The notes under the pieces were generated by a model. The model had not been told where the DNA came from. It saw only the letters and a list, made by a program, of their open reading frames with translations, and did no database searches. From assembly GCF_009764685.1 (NCBI RefSeq), contig NZ_VHLM01000047.1, positions 124,001-188,000 on the forward strand: DNA of 64,000 nucleotides, given 5' to 3'. Both the position numbers and the translations under genes were made by a program. This document shows positions 1-8,980 of the stretch, piece by piece. This DNA is from Flavobacterium sp. I-STPP5a (lineage in GTDB: Bacteria; Bacteroidota; Bacteroidia; Flavobacteriales; Flavobacteriaceae). Within the stretch, counting starts at the first letter, position 1. Each line of letters opens with the position of its first letter.

Positions 1-1679
1 TGGGTTACAATCTCTGATTTTACACCTAATTTGTGTGTTAAATCTATTACTGCTTCAGGACCTACTTTATCGATAAGTTTTGCAGATACGGTATTGATCG
101 AGTTTGCCAAACCTCTTTTTAAAGTTACCATTCCGCGGTACTTGTTATCAGAGTTTTTAGGTTCCCAATCTTCGGTTACGTGGTGACGCCCTTTTCTAAT
201 CATAAACGGACCATCAACAATTGAGTCACATGGTGACATATTTAATTGTTCTATAGCAGTAGCATAAACAAACGGTTTGAAAGTAGATCCTACTTGTCTA
301 GCTCCTTGCCCTACGTGATCATACTGGAAATATTTGTAATTGATACCGCCTACCCAAGCTTTGATGTTTCCGGTTTGTGGCTCCATGGCCATTAACCCAG
401 ATTGCAAAAAGTGTTTGTAGTAACGGATAGAATCAAGAGGAGTCATGATGGTATCGCGTTCTCCCTCCCAGGTAAAGACTTTCATTTTGGTCTTTTCACT
501 AAATGACTTTATGATTTCTTCATCGGTTTTGTCCAATGATTTCATGATAGACCAGCGGCTAGAAGATTTCATAGCTTGATTAATAATACGCTGCGTTTCT
601 ACAGTTGAAATGTTTACAAATGGTGCGTTTTTATTGTCTTTTGATTGAATAAAAAATTCTTCTTGCAAGTTTGCCATGTGCTCTTTTACAGCTTCTTCAG
701 CATGCAACTGCATCCTAGAATCAATAGTGGTATAAATCTTAAGACCGTCTTTGTAAATATCGTAATCAGTACCGTCTGGTTTTTTATTTTCTTCAACCCA
801 TTTTTTCATGTAATCACGCAAGTACTCTCTAAAATAGGTAGCAGTTCCATCTTTGTGAGTTTCGAGTTTGAAGTTTAATTTTATAGGTAAGCTTTGTAAT
901 CTTTCTTTTTCTGATGTAGAGATGATGTCAGCCTTTTCCATTTGCAAAAGCACTACATTTCGGCGGTTTTTTACTCCTTGCGGATTTCGTACAGGATTGT
1001 ATAAACCAGAGTTTTTAAACATTCCCACTAATATTGCTGATTCACTAATGGTTAAATCTTTTGGTTCTTTAGAAAAATAAGTCTTGGCAGCAGAACTTAC
1101 TCCAACAGAATTGTTTCCAAAATCATACACATTGCAGTACATGGCAATAATTTCATTTTTAGTGTATTGTCTTTCTAAACGAATAGCGACTATCCATTCT
1201 TGTGCTTTTTGTATAATTCGAAAAGGTAAGAATTTAGAACCTTCACCGTGTAACAATTGCTTAGCAAATTGCTGAGTCAAAGTACTCGCTCCTCCGCTGG
1301 TTCCAAAACTTGAAATAGCTCTCAAGGTTCCTCTACCATCAATTCCAGAATGTTCGTAAAAACGAGCATCCTCAGTAGCAATAAGTGCCTGAACTAGATT
1401 TTTAGGTAAATCCTCGTATTTTAATTGAGACCTATTTTTTTCAAAATACTTGCCAATAACCACTCCGTCAGCCGAAATAACTTCGGTAGCTAAGTTAGAA
1501 TCTGGATTTTCTAAGTCTTCAAAGGATGGCATGGCGCCAAATAATCCCCAAGAAGTGAAAAGGAAAAACAAGCCTATGCTTCCTAAACCTATGAAGAATA
1601 TTTTCCAAAATTTCTTTTGATAATACGCGATGCTTTTATCATCGTTTCTTGTTGGGTTGTTGTTTTTTTTGATAGCCAT
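1..1679 (-). CDS. Penicillin-binding protein 1A (bifunctional transglycosylase/transpeptidase), 3'-truncated by window edge
   Basis: Inner-membrane enzyme that polymerises glycan strands and crosslinks peptidoglycan. About 559 N-terminal residues are visible, starting MAIKKNNN at 1677-1679. There is a cytoplasmic Lys-rich tail, one membrane segment (about residues 26-48), then a GT51 transglycosylase domain with the EDARFYEH motif (catalytic Glu near residue 103) and a GGASTLTQQ motif. The transpeptidase domain follows, with the STFKPF (SxxK) active serine near the window start. The C-terminus lies outside the window, so no stop is seen. gldH lies 9 bp upstream on the same strand, so the two are probably co-transcribed. 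The family call is firm; which class A paralogue it is remains open. Confidence 0.93.
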   Translation of the reverse strand, partial: MAIKKNNNPTRNDDKSIAYYQKKFWKIFFIGLGSIGLFFLFTSWGLFGAMPSFEDLENPDSNLATEVISADGVVIGKYFEKNRSQLKYEDLPKNLVQALIATEDARFYEHSGIDGRGTLRAISSFGTSGGASTLTQQFAKQLLHGEGSKFLPFRIIQKAQEWIVAIRLERQYTKNEIIAMYCNVYDFGNNSVGVSSAAKTYFSKEPKDLTISESAILVGMFKNSGLYNPVRNPQGVKNRRNVVLLQMEKADIISTSEKERLQSLPIKLNFKLETHKDGTATYFREYLRDYMKKWVEENKKPDGTDYDIYKDGLKIYTTIDSRMQLHAEEAVKEHMANLQEEFFIQSKDNKNAPFVNISTVETQRIINQAMKSSSRWSIMKSLDKTDEEIIKSFSEKTKMKVFTWEGERDTIMTPLDSIRYYKHFLQSGLMAMEPQTGNIKAWVGGINYKYFQYDHVGQGARQVGSTFKPFVYATAIEQLNMSPCDSIVDGPFMIRKGRHHVTEDWEPKNSDNKYRGMVTLKRGLANSINTVSAKLIDKVGPEAVIDLTHKLGVKSEIVT

Positions 1680-1688
1680 AATACTAAT

Positions 1689-2168
1689 TTATTCTTTTTT
1701 TTCAATTCTAAATCCTACTTCGGTAATTCCGTTAAGGGCTGTTACACCCGGAACTTTTCCGTTTTCTCGTACTGCTTGCTTAATGTGTACTTTGTATTTT
1801 GATCGCAATCGAACATTTTCTTTATAAAAAAGTTTACTTTCCTTAATATCCGAAAACCCATCTCCTAAAAGTGTTCCATCAACATCAGCCATTTGGTATT
1901 CTAGTGTATCAACTTTGGTAAATCCATTAGGCAATTCCATAGCTACTATCAAAAACAAATTATTGAATTGATAATTGTTATTCGCCCTCAAGTTTACAAA
2001 CAAGTTGTAGCGTTGCGTAGAGTCAAGTATAGGTAAGTTAAAGGTAACAGTACTGTCTTTATGCCATGCATTGCCCACTGAGTGGTACTCATCAAAACTC
2101 CTTTTTTTGTCACAAGAAAAGAAGAGTATCGTAACCAAAAAGAGTATGGTGCTATTTCTTATCCACAT
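1689..2168 (-). CDS. gldH: Gliding motility lipoprotein GldH
   Basis: A 159-residue lipoprotein. A short hydrophobic signal ends in a lipobox with Cys at residue 19 (LFFSC). The mature part matches the GldH pattern, with a F-x-L-P-x-x-D-S segment and a Y-x-x-x-V-x-L-R-x-N-N segment. GldH is one of the lipoproteins required for gliding and for type IX secretion in Flavobacterium johnsoniae. Its start overlaps the end of ricT by 17 bp and the penicillin-binding protein follows after 9 bp. This ricT-gldH-PBP order is, from memory, common in Flavobacteriia and supports the call. Confidence 0.9.
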   Translation of the reverse strand: MWIRNSTILFLVTILFFSCDKKRSFDEYHSVGNAWHKDSTVTFNLPILDSTQRYNLFVNLRANNNYQFNNLFLIVAMELPNGFTKVDTLEYQMADVDGTLLGDGFSDIKESKLFYKENVRLRSKYKVHIKQAVRENGKVPGVTALNGITEVGFRIEKKE

Positions 2169-3507
2169 TTTTTGTAATAATTATTGGTTTGCGGGGTTCT
2201 GCTGGTTTTTTATCAGCAGGAGCAGGACGGTTATTGTTAGGTCTTGCCGTATTTGCGGGTTTGTTATTGGTTATTTTATTAGCAGGTTTTGCTGTATTTG
2301 TTGTATTTGCTGGTTTATTGCTGGTTATTTTGTTAGCAGCCGGTTTACCTGCATTTGCTACAATGGCGTTTTCGCCAGTAGGTTTGCGTTTTTTATTATT
2401 TTTCTTCCTTGGTTTAGGTTGGTCAAATCGCGTTAAACTTTCTTGACCCATAGCATTGTTAAAGTTTTTCTCTGGCTCAACAATAACTTCAATAGCATAA
2501 TCTTCTAGGCAGGAAACTTTGTTTTTCAACTTGTTTTCGGCAATGATTTCTTTGACTTGATCAATTTTTAGTACATGCCAATTGGCAAAATTATTGGTAT
2601 AGGCAAACCACATAAGCCCTTTAAAGATGTCCTGTTTTTGGCAAATGGCATCTCCTTTTTCAGTAACTAGTTTCGTGTCAAAATCAGGAAAATGTTTTAA
2701 GGCATCCATGTAAGTGTCTAGCTCATAGTTCAAGCAACATTTTAATTTACCGCATTGTCCCGCTAGTTTTTGTGGGTTCAAGGATAATTGTTGGTAACGT
2801 GCAGCTGAGGTATTTACACTTCTAAAATCAGTCAACCAAGTAGAACAACACAATTCTCTTCCGCAAGAGCCAATCCCTCCCAAACGAGCCGCTTCTTGAC
2901 GGAAACCTACTTGTTTCATTTCAATACGCGTGCTGAATTCTTTAGCAAAATCTTTGATTAATGCTCTAAAATCAATTCGATCGTTTGCGGTATAGTAAAA
3001 AGTAGCTTTTGATCCATCTCCTTGAAATTCAATATCCGAAATTTTCATTTCTAGTTTTTGAGCAATGGCCAATTCACGTGCGCGAACTTTCATAGGCTCT
3101 TCGCGGTCGCGAGCTGCAGACCAAATATCAATGTCTTTTTGTGATGCTTTTCTATAAATTTTCGGAATTTCGTTGCTGCTAGGATTCGCTCCTTTTTTCT
3201 TCATTTGAATGCGAACCAACTCACCTGTTAGTGTTACAATACCAATATCATGTCCTGGAGAAGCTACCGTGGCAACAATATCTCCCATGCTCAAGGTTAA
3301 TTTTTCAGTATTGCGGTAAAATTCTTTTCTTCCGTTTTTGAAACGTACTTCAACACAGTCAAAAGGGGCGTCGCCATTAGGCAAACTCATATTCGAAAGC
3401 CAATCAAAAACCGTTAATTTATTGCAGCTATCGGTGCCGCAAGTCCCATTATTTTTACAACCCTTTGGTGCGCCACCATCAGAAGTTGAACAACTTGTAC
3501 ATGCCAT
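2152..3507 (-). CDS. ricT: RicT/PSP1-domain protein
   Basis: A 451-residue cytosolic protein of the PSP1/RicT (YaaT) family. In Bacillus, RicT is part of an iron-sulfur complex that affects RNA processing and phosphorelay. The N-terminus is Cys-rich (Cys at 3, 6, 17, 23, 28). The core carries the family signatures CGRELCC and CGKLKCC, likely cluster or metal ligands. The last ~90 residues are a low-complexity Lys/Pro/Ala/Asn tail that ends by overlapping gldH. It is longer than the roughly 275-residue Bacillus protein because of the N-terminal Cys region and this tail. A possible -7 element (TATCTTTA) lies about 60 bp upstream. The role in Bacteroidota is not established. Confidence 0.88.
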   Translation of the reverse strand: MACTSCSTSDGGAPKGCKNNGTCGTDSCNKLTVFDWLSNMSLPNGDAPFDCVEVRFKNGRKEFYRNTEKLTLSMGDIVATVASPGHDIGIVTLTGELVRIQMKKKGANPSSNEIPKIYRKASQKDIDIWSAARDREEPMKVRARELAIAQKLEMKISDIEFQGDGSKATFYYTANDRIDFRALIKDFAKEFSTRIEMKQVGFRQEAARLGGIGSCGRELCCSTWLTDFRSVNTSAARYQQLSLNPQKLAGQCGKLKCCLNYELDTYMDALKHFPDFDTKLVTEKGDAICQKQDIFKGLMWFAYTNNFANWHVLKIDQVKEIIAENKLKNKVSCLEDYAIEVIVEPEKNFNNAMGQESLTRFDQPKPRKKNNKKRKPTGENAIVANAGKPAANKITSNKPANTTNTAKPANKITNNKPANTARPNNNRPAPADKKPAEPRKPIIITKNVDKK

Positions 3508-3635
3508 AATCTTATATGTAGTGTTGTGACGAGCACAACTTAAGTTCTTAAAACGTTTAATGTGTAAAGATAGTATTTTTTAATTTTATGGAACAACGCC
3601 AATTTAGAGCAATAATTCATAAATTTATACTAAAA

Positions 3636-3665
3636 AACCCATCACAATTTAAATTGTAATGGGTT
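3636..3665 (-). terminator. Hairpin between trhO and ricT
   Basis: An inverted repeat with arms AACCCAT(C)ACAATTT / AAATTGTAATGGGTT follows the trhO stop on minus. A and T runs on both sides suit an intrinsic terminator. Confidence 0.7.
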
Positions 3666-3692
3666 GGTAATAGTTCAAATAGCGTTTTGGGA

Positions 3693-5060
3693 TTACTCTA
3701 AAATGCGGTATAATTTATCAGACAATCGAATTCGGAAAGGGAGTTGAAACGTGCACGTATCGCCAGCAACGGCTTTTTGTTGTGCAGTGTCATTTACCAT
3801 CATTTTGTCGATTTTTAGAATTTGTTCTCCAGTAGTGTTCCCTTTTATCAATACCGTATCGCCTATTTTCAACTCATTTTCTTCAATGAAAAATTGTCCA
3901 ACATTAGACTTCGGGAAAAAATGAGCGCCTTTACCCAGGTATTCTTTTTTAATTTTCACTGTTTTTTTTGCAACAGGTTTGCGTTTTGCCAGTTCAGTCA
4001 AGTCGGGAATAGCTGCCAAAGGATCTGCATTATTTTTAAAAAGCAACTTGTCCGATTTTCCTTTTTTGAAAATCTTATTTCCATTTTTAATACCGCGACG
4101 AATGGCTTTTTGCTCCTCTTCTGGCAAATGAATAATCGTAGCGCATTCAGCAGAACAGCAGCCGTACATTTTTTCTTTGCAAGATTCACACTGAATAAAA
4201 AGCAAGTGACAACCTTCGTTTTCGCAATTGGTATGCACATCACAAGCGGTGCCGCATTGATGGCATTGAGAAACAATATCATCTGTAATGCGTTCGCCCA
4301 AACGATGATCAAAAACAAAGTTTTTACCTATAAATTTGCTCTCTAGATTTTCTTCTTTTATTTGCTTGGCGTAGTTGATAATACCACCTTCCAGCTGAAA
4401 AACATTCTTGAAACCTTGGTGTTTAAAGTAAGCCGATGCTTTTTCGCAACGAATGCCGCCCGTGCAATACATCACCAAGTTTTTATCTTCCTTAAATTCT
4501 TTTAATTGTTCGTTGATAATTGGCAATGATTCTCTAAACGTATCTACATCAGGTGTGATGGCGCCTTTAAAATAGCCTATTTCACTTTCGTAATGGTTTC
4601 TAAAATCGACAACAATCGTGTTGGGATCATCTAGAATTTCGTTGAACTCCTTTGCTTTTAGGTGCACACCTATGTTGGTCACATCAAAAGTTTCATCGTT
4701 CAAACCATCTGCAACAATTTTGTCACGCACCTTAATCGTTAGTTTCAAAAACGAGTGATCGTCATGCTCCACCGCAATATTCAAGCGCATCCCTTGCATG
4801 AAATCGTATACTTCAAGCGTGTCCTTGAAGGCATAAAAATTATCGGCAGGCAATGATAATTGTGCATTGATACCTTCTTTGGCTACATAAATTCGGCCTA
4901 GAACTACTAAAGGATCCCAAGCGCGGAATAAATCGTTTCGAAATTGAGTTGGATCTTGAATTTGCGCATAAGCATAGAACGACAAAGTGAGTCTTTGTTT
5001 TCCGGCATCATCAATCATGATGGCTCTTTCCTCTGCGCTTAAGGTGTTATACAGTTGCAT
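3693..5060 (-). CDS. trhO: tRNA uridine(34) hydroxylase, rhodanese-related TrhO
   Basis: A 455-residue TrhO/YceA family enzyme, which uses O2 to make 5-hydroxyuridine at the wobble position of some tRNAs. The N-terminal acylphosphatase-like region (about 20-115) is followed by a rhodanese domain (about 130-230). Its active loop is CTGGIRCEK with the catalytic Cys at residue 199. A C-terminal Cys-rich zinc-ribbon-like segment (about 265-310) and a basic tail extend it well beyond the ~350-residue E. coli protein. A Bacteroidota promoter lies upstream on minus, with TACTTTTG at 5096-5103 and a TTG about 20 bp further out. It is transcribed alone and ends in the hairpin at 3636-3665. Confidence 0.9.
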   Translation of the reverse strand: MQLYNTLSAEERAIMIDDAGKQRLTLSFYAYAQIQDPTQFRNDLFRAWDPLVVLGRIYVAKEGINAQLSLPADNFYAFKDTLEVYDFMQGMRLNIAVEHDDHSFLKLTIKVRDKIVADGLNDETFDVTNIGVHLKAKEFNEILDDPNTIVVDFRNHYESEIGYFKGAITPDVDTFRESLPIINEQLKEFKEDKNLVMYCTGGIRCEKASAYFKHQGFKNVFQLEGGIINYAKQIKEENLESKFIGKNFVFDHRLGERITDDIVSQCHQCGTACDVHTNCENEGCHLLFIQCESCKEKMYGCCSAECATIIHLPEEEQKAIRRGIKNGNKIFKKGKSDKLLFKNNADPLAAIPDLTELAKRKPVAKKTVKIKKEYLGKGAHFFPKSNVGQFFIEENELKIGDTVLIKGNTTGEQILKIDKMMVNDTAQQKAVAGDTCTFQLPFRIRLSDKLYRILE

Positions 5061-5568
5061 GCTATAAACAGTTTAAGTGAGAAATATATTTTTTGCAAAA
5101 GTAGTTAAAAAGGTTCAGAGGCGCAAAGTTTTAAAGGGACTAAGGTTTGCAATCAATAAATAGATTCTCAATTTTCCTTAAAGTCTCAATGGTTTATTTT
5201 TCTGGGAGCTATTTCCAGCTTTCCGCTATATCTCTTGTTTTCGCTATCGCTACAACAAGAGGATGCCGCTGCAATCTGGGCTAGGGGAGTAGTGGTTACA
5301 GTTATATGTTGCGTTTTTTAGTCTCAATTATGGTTTTAAGTTTTAGAAAAAGATTCGTTTGCGAGTGGGTGATTTTTAAACTTGATTACACGCTCTGTAT
5401 TTTGCTACAGTAAAATCTGATTATTATGTTAGGTTACACTTTTTTGTACATTGTCTTTTTTACTGATTTTTTTATTTTTAAACACCCAATTTTTCTTCCT
5501 ATTTTCTTGTTTTTTAATAATTTTATGTTTAATATTTGTAATCTAATATTTATACTATAAAAAAGTTA
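5061..5568. other. Intergenic region with one dispersed repeat copy
   Basis: This gap between trhO and a small secreted-protein gene holds the trhO promoter and one ~80-bp dispersed element (5205-5283). From about 5400 it becomes AT-rich. No other gene or RNA is recognisable. Confidence 0.6.
5205..5283 (+). repeat. Dispersed ~80-bp element, copy 1
   Basis: Starts GGAGCTATTTCCAGC and ends GATGCCGCTGCAATCTGGGC then TA. The middle can fold, because CTCTTGT and ACAAGAG flank a short loop. The same ends and core recur, in reverse orientation, at 30691-30769 and 7152-7233, and in an expanded form at 25524-25647. Confidence 0.75.
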
Positions 5569-6054
5569 ATGTTTTTATTCTTTTTATTGATGTGCTCATA
5601 TATTTATAGCCAAAATTCAAGTGAAAAATGGAATTCGTATCTCGGGCGTTACGAATATTTTAACGGTTCTGGTTACATGACAGGTTATAAAGAATATAAT
5701 AAATTAACTGGATCTTGGGATTATTATACTGTTAATCAAAAGCCGAGAAATATTTATAATAAAGTTGTCAGTCCAGTTAATGAAACTTTGGTTAGAGAAG
5801 TTATGGCATCAAAACAAGCGAGGTATGATGCAAATTATCAAAGAGTTAAGAATTCAATATCCGATATACAGGCCAAAATCCAAAATTTTGATATATAGGA
5901 GGAGAGAATAAAAATTATAGATAAAAGATTTAGAATAGAATGTGTAGAAAGTTTAAATAATTCTAAAAGCTACGATCTTTCTAATAATAATATTGCTAGC
6001 CAGATTGTTAATTGGCTATACACGGGATATAATAAAATAATTAGTGAAGAATAA
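5569..6054 (+). pseudogene. Small secreted protein gene interrupted by an in-frame TAG
   Basis: The intact part is 109 codons (5569-5895): a signal peptide ending near YIYSQ, then a Tyr/Asn-rich segment and a helical tail. A TAG at 5896-5898 stops it. The same frame then stays open for 51 further codons to a TAA at 6052-6054, with ordinary-looking composition. Upstream in frame, the codons ATA-AAA-AAG-TTA precede the first ATG, as if an original M-K-K-L start had changed ATG to ATA. Together these suggest a decaying gene, although the 109-residue product could still be made. The family is not recognised. The surrounding DNA is AT-rich and looks accessory. Confidence 0.5.
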
Positions 6055-6095
6055 TACTTAGACGAAAATAAATATCCATCAAAAAATAAAACGCT

Positions 6096-6167
6096 ATGAC
6101 TTACGGAGTTATTTTAGTTATAATACTTGCTATTTTCATCATTTTTGGAGAAAAGACCTCAAAGTAA
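6096..6167 (+). CDS. Possible 23-residue membrane peptide
   Basis: A very short frame, MTYGVILVII... to a TAA, that encodes one hydrophobic helix followed by a charged end (GEKTSK). No ribosome-binding site or homologue is evident, so it may be chance. Confidence 0.2.
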   Translation: MTYGVILVIILAIFIIFGEKTSK

Positions 6168-6272
6168 GAAAGGTATAATTAACAATAAATTATTTTAACA
6201 AAGAAGAATAATTATTTGCTTTATATTTAAAATATTCTAGACTTTACTTTATGTTAATTGTAGTTAATTTTT

Positions 6273-6539
6273 GTGTCAAAATTTTTTATAGTTTTAATTT
6301 TTTTCACTATGCTAGAAAATGAATATTATATTGTTATTAGTTATGTTACCAGAGATAATTGTCAGTATCCATTTTTTGATAATTGTGCGCTGGTAGATGG
6401 TAAGTTTTATAAGATTCTAAATTTAGAACAATATTTGTCTACTGGTAATTCCTATTTAGACGAGGTAGTTGATTTTACTACTTTTATATTGGTATCTAGT
6501 AATCAGTGGAAAGCTAATTTCCAAAACATTAATTTCTAA
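6273..6539 (+). CDS. Hypothetical protein
   Basis: An unrecognised frame of 88 codons from a GTG at 6273, or 76 codons from the ATG at 6309. The longer form has a hydrophobic N-terminus (FFIVLIFFTM). The rest is Tyr/Asn/Phe-rich with no motif I know. The stop lies 2 bp before the next gene, so the two may be co-expressed. Base composition is much more AT-rich than the flanking core genes, which suggests horizontal acquisition. Confidence 0.4.
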   Translation: MSKFFIVLIFFTMLENEYYIVISYVTRDNCQYPFFDNCALVDGKFYKILNLEQYLSTGNSYLDEVVDFTTFILVSSNQWKANFQNINF

Positions 6540-6541
6540 AT

Positions 6542-6961
6542 ATGCATAAAAATCCAGCCAAATATTTTGATGAAATATTAAAAGTACTAGCGACAGATTA
6601 TGATAATTCATTTACGTTTGAAGAGTTAGCGCAAAAAATATATCCTAAAAAATATTTTACATCAATTCCAAATGGGAAATTCGATTTTAATGAATCTGTA
6701 AATGATAAATTAATTTTAAACTTAACCAATGCTTTAAAATTCTTGAACAATGAGAAACTCGTATATGCTAATTTTAATGATAAATCTGTTTATATCAGTA
6801 CATCGGGATTTATAAAGATTAAAACTAAGGGTTTTGAGAAGGAAATTTTAGATTTAAAAATTAATTTCTTTTTGCAAAGGTTTGCTTGGATAGTTACACC
6901 AATAGCTGCACTAACAACGTTATTAATTACTATTTACAGATATATTCAAAGTACTTCATAA
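6542..6961 (+). CDS. Hypothetical protein with a C-terminal membrane anchor
   Basis: A 139-residue protein that I do not recognise. Residues 1-100 look like a small helical or winged-helix-like domain (YFDEILKVL, FEELAQKIYP, LTNALKFLNNEKLVY). One transmembrane helix follows near the C-terminus (about 113-132, RFAWIVTPIAALTTLLITIY). It starts 2 bp after the preceding frame. A cytosolic domain tethered by a tail anchor is plausible but is inference. AT-rich like its neighbour. Confidence 0.55.
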   Translation: MHKNPAKYFDEILKVLATDYDNSFTFEELAQKIYPKKYFTSIPNGKFDFNESVNDKLILNLTNALKFLNNEKLVYANFNDKSVYISTSGFIKIKTKGFEKEILDLKINFFLQRFAWIVTPIAALTTLLITIYRYIQSTS

Positions 6962-7151
6962 AGATATATTTCCAGATATAGATCAAGGAATTTATAATGA
7001 TAGATAAAGAATGATTAATATTGTTTTAAAATCAATCATTAATTTTCATGTACATTTATCTTTAAGTCACACTACAAAACATTACCTTTTAACTAAAGCT
7101 TTTTTAAGGAGTATAATGTTAGTAATTTTTTTTTTACTACTAAATATTTTC

Positions 7152-7233
7152 TAGCCCAGATAGCAGTGTAAATCCTTTTTTATCCGCTTTTTAGCGGAAA
7201 AAAAGATTGAAACGAATAGCTGGAAGTAGCTCC
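7152..7233 (-). repeat. Dispersed ~80-bp element, copy 2 (degenerate)
   Basis: Read on minus it starts GGAGCTACTTCCAGC and ends CTATCTGGGCTA, matching the ends of copy 1. The central hairpin is different: TCCGCTAAAAAGCGGA with A/T-rich flanks. It lies in the shared 3' region of two convergent genes. Confidence 0.65.
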
Positions 7234-7240
7234 AAATAAA

Positions 7241-7264
7241 AAAACCACGCCGAAACGTGGTTTT
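7241..7264 (-). terminator. Terminator hairpin after bacilliredoxin gene
   Basis: AAAACCACG, a CCGAAA loop, then CGTGGTTTT. Flanking A and T runs make it usable on either strand; it sits 22 bp after the brxB-like stop. Confidence 0.8.
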
Positions 7265-7286
7265 AAATTTTATACTTTATCAGGTA

Positions 7287-7697
7287 TTAGCAATACTCGT
7301 TGAAAGCGTCTTTTAAGTTTTCAGCAATTAGTTCTGCTGGGCGACCTTCAATGTGGTGACGCTCTAGCATGTGTACTAATTCTCCGTTTTTGAACAAAGC
7401 CATACTTGGCGATGATGGAGGAAAAGGGAACATGTGTTGTCTTGCTGCATCAACTGCATCTTTGTCAACTCCTGCAAAAACAGTAATTAATTGATCTGGT
7501 TTTTTACCACCTTCTAAACTCATTTTTGCTCCTGGGCGTGCATTACGTGCAGCACAACCACAAACCGAGTTTACAACTACAAGAGTTGTTCCTTCTGCTT
7601 TTAATGCGTTTTCTACTGCTTCGGCACTATGTAAATCTTGAAAACCTGCTGCAGTAAGTTCTGCTTGCATTGGTTTTACCATTTCTTCTGGATACAT
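7287..7697 (-). CDS. BrxA/BrxB family bacilliredoxin (YphP/YqiW)
   Basis: A 136-residue thioredoxin-fold protein of the bacilliredoxin family, which removes bacillithiol from oxidised protein thiols in Bacillus. The signature Cys-Gly-Cys is at residues 46-48 (NSVCGCAARNARPG), and a SPSMALF segment lies near the C-terminus. Full length for the family. It is a single gene with a TAACTTTG -7 element at 7733-7740 and a terminator behind it. Whether this host makes bacillithiol cannot be seen here. Confidence 0.9.
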   Translation of the reverse strand: MYPEEMVKPMQAELTAAGFQDLHSAEAVENALKAEGTTLVVVNSVCGCAARNARPGAKMSLEGGKKPDQLITVFAGVDKDAVDAARQHMFPFPPSSPSMALFKNGELVHMLERHHIEGRPAELIAENLKDAFNEYC

Positions 7698-7797
7698 ATC
7701 TTTTATTTTAAATCATTAGTAATTAAGTCCTGCAAAGTTACAAAGTTTACATTCAAGAATAAGTGTTCAAGTATAAAGTTTTGTTATAGTTTTATTG

Positions 7798-8949
7798 TTA
7801 TTTTATGGCTTTGGCAGCCACGTGAAAAATGGCTTTGATAAACAACATTTTCGGACATTTTAAAATAACCCGAATATCTTCAATTAAAGTGGTTTCTTCA
7901 TCTAAAAATTTGAAGATCACCGCTGGGTTTCCTTTTTTGAACATCGAAGAAAAAATATGGGAACCCAATTCGTTTTTGCGGTCTAAAATGTCTAGTAAAA
8001 GCAAATCATAATACCAGAATTTTGTTTTTTTATGAAACTTAGTAAAGTCGGTTTCTCTTTGTAAAAAGGCAACTAACTCACTTGATTTTTTATCGGAATT
8101 TTTGAAAGTGTAACCCGTACTCGCCTTGGTCCAACCGCCAGAAGTACCAATGTTGATCACGTTTTTAGTATTCGATTTCCAAAAAGGGTAACACGTCATC
8201 GGGATACTGCCTTTTTCTTTTTCAACAATTTCGTAGTTTGTAATCCCCAATTTTTGAATGTATTGTTGGATTTCGTTTTCGTATTCTTCTTTTTTTAAAT
8301 GTTGGTGCGAAAACAAAGTGTATTCCAGTAAAGCTTCGGTTTTTGAAGTGGGCAACACGTACATAAAACGGGTATTTCCTCTTTGCTCAACCGAAAAATC
8401 CATGAACGTGGCTTGCTCATTATTGAAAACAGCCTGCTCACTTTTGATAAACCAACCTATAAAATGCTGTTGTAAAACGGGATATTTAGTTTGGTTTTCC
8501 GCTTTTTGTTTGTGGTAAATACTATTGAATAATTTGGAGCACGAAAAAGATTCGCTTTCCGTTTGTATCAAAATTATAGTTTCGGATTCTTCAATAGTCA
8601 AGACTTTCTGATTCAAGAAAGTGACGTTTGTTTGTTTCGAAAGCAAATCAAAAACTTGGTTGTAAAAATCAAGTCCTTTCACCATATTGTAGTGATACGG
8701 TTGCAAGTCTAAATCTCTGCGAAAAGCTGCATTGGCAAACAAAGCCGAATCCCATTTTTTAGAAATAGCCGGTTCCCAAATTGAATCGGTTGTTTTCCAG
8801 AAACACCAGGTTCTATCATTGGTTTTCTTGGAGTTTTCATCCAGTAACAAAATACTTTTATCTGCAAACGATCCTGATTGTACCATTTTGTAAACCGTCA
8901 TTAAAGCCGAAAGTCCTGCGCCGGTAAAAATATAATCGTGGTGTTTCAT
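7798..8949 (-). CDS. crtY: Lycopene beta-cyclase (CrtY type)
   Basis: A 383-residue flavoprotein expected to close the ends of lycopene into beta-rings, on the way to the beta-carotene or zeaxanthin pigments of yellow flavobacteria. An N-terminal dinucleotide-binding motif is visible (FTGAGLSAL, residues 8-16), with LLLDEN following the second strand. A conserved NDRTWCFW segment lies near residue 43. The C-terminal half carries the ING-type flavin motif region (INIGTSGGWTKASTGYTF). No other carotenoid gene is adjacent, so it stands apart from the usual crt cluster. Confidence 0.88.
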   Translation of the reverse strand: MKHHDYIFTGAGLSALMTVYKMVQSGSFADKSILLLDENSKKTNDRTWCFWKTTDSIWEPAISKKWDSALFANAAFRRDLDLQPYHYNMVKGLDFYNQVFDLLSKQTNVTFLNQKVLTIEESETIILIQTESESFSCSKLFNSIYHKQKAENQTKYPVLQQHFIGWFIKSEQAVFNNEQATFMDFSVEQRGNTRFMYVLPTSKTEALLEYTLFSHQHLKKEEYENEIQQYIQKLGITNYEIVEKEKGSIPMTCYPFWKSNTKNVINIGTSGGWTKASTGYTFKNSDKKSSELVAFLQRETDFTKFHKKTKFWYYDLLLLDILDRKNELGSHIFSSMFKKGNPAVIFKFLDEETTLIEDIRVILKCPKMLFIKAIFHVAAKAIK

Positions 8950-8980
8950 GGCTCAAAAATACAACTTTAAGAACAAAAAA

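Larger units (their letters stand above)
6962..7286. other. Intergenic region, convergent
   Basis: Between two convergent genes. It contains only a degenerate dispersed element (7152-7233) and a terminator hairpin (7241-7264). Nothing else is recognised in the AT-rich part up to 7150. Confidence 0.6.

Noticed and set aside
3822..4346. 174-codon open frame on plus
   Set aside because: Antisense to the C-terminal half of trhO, whose rhodanese and Cys-rich motifs are clear.
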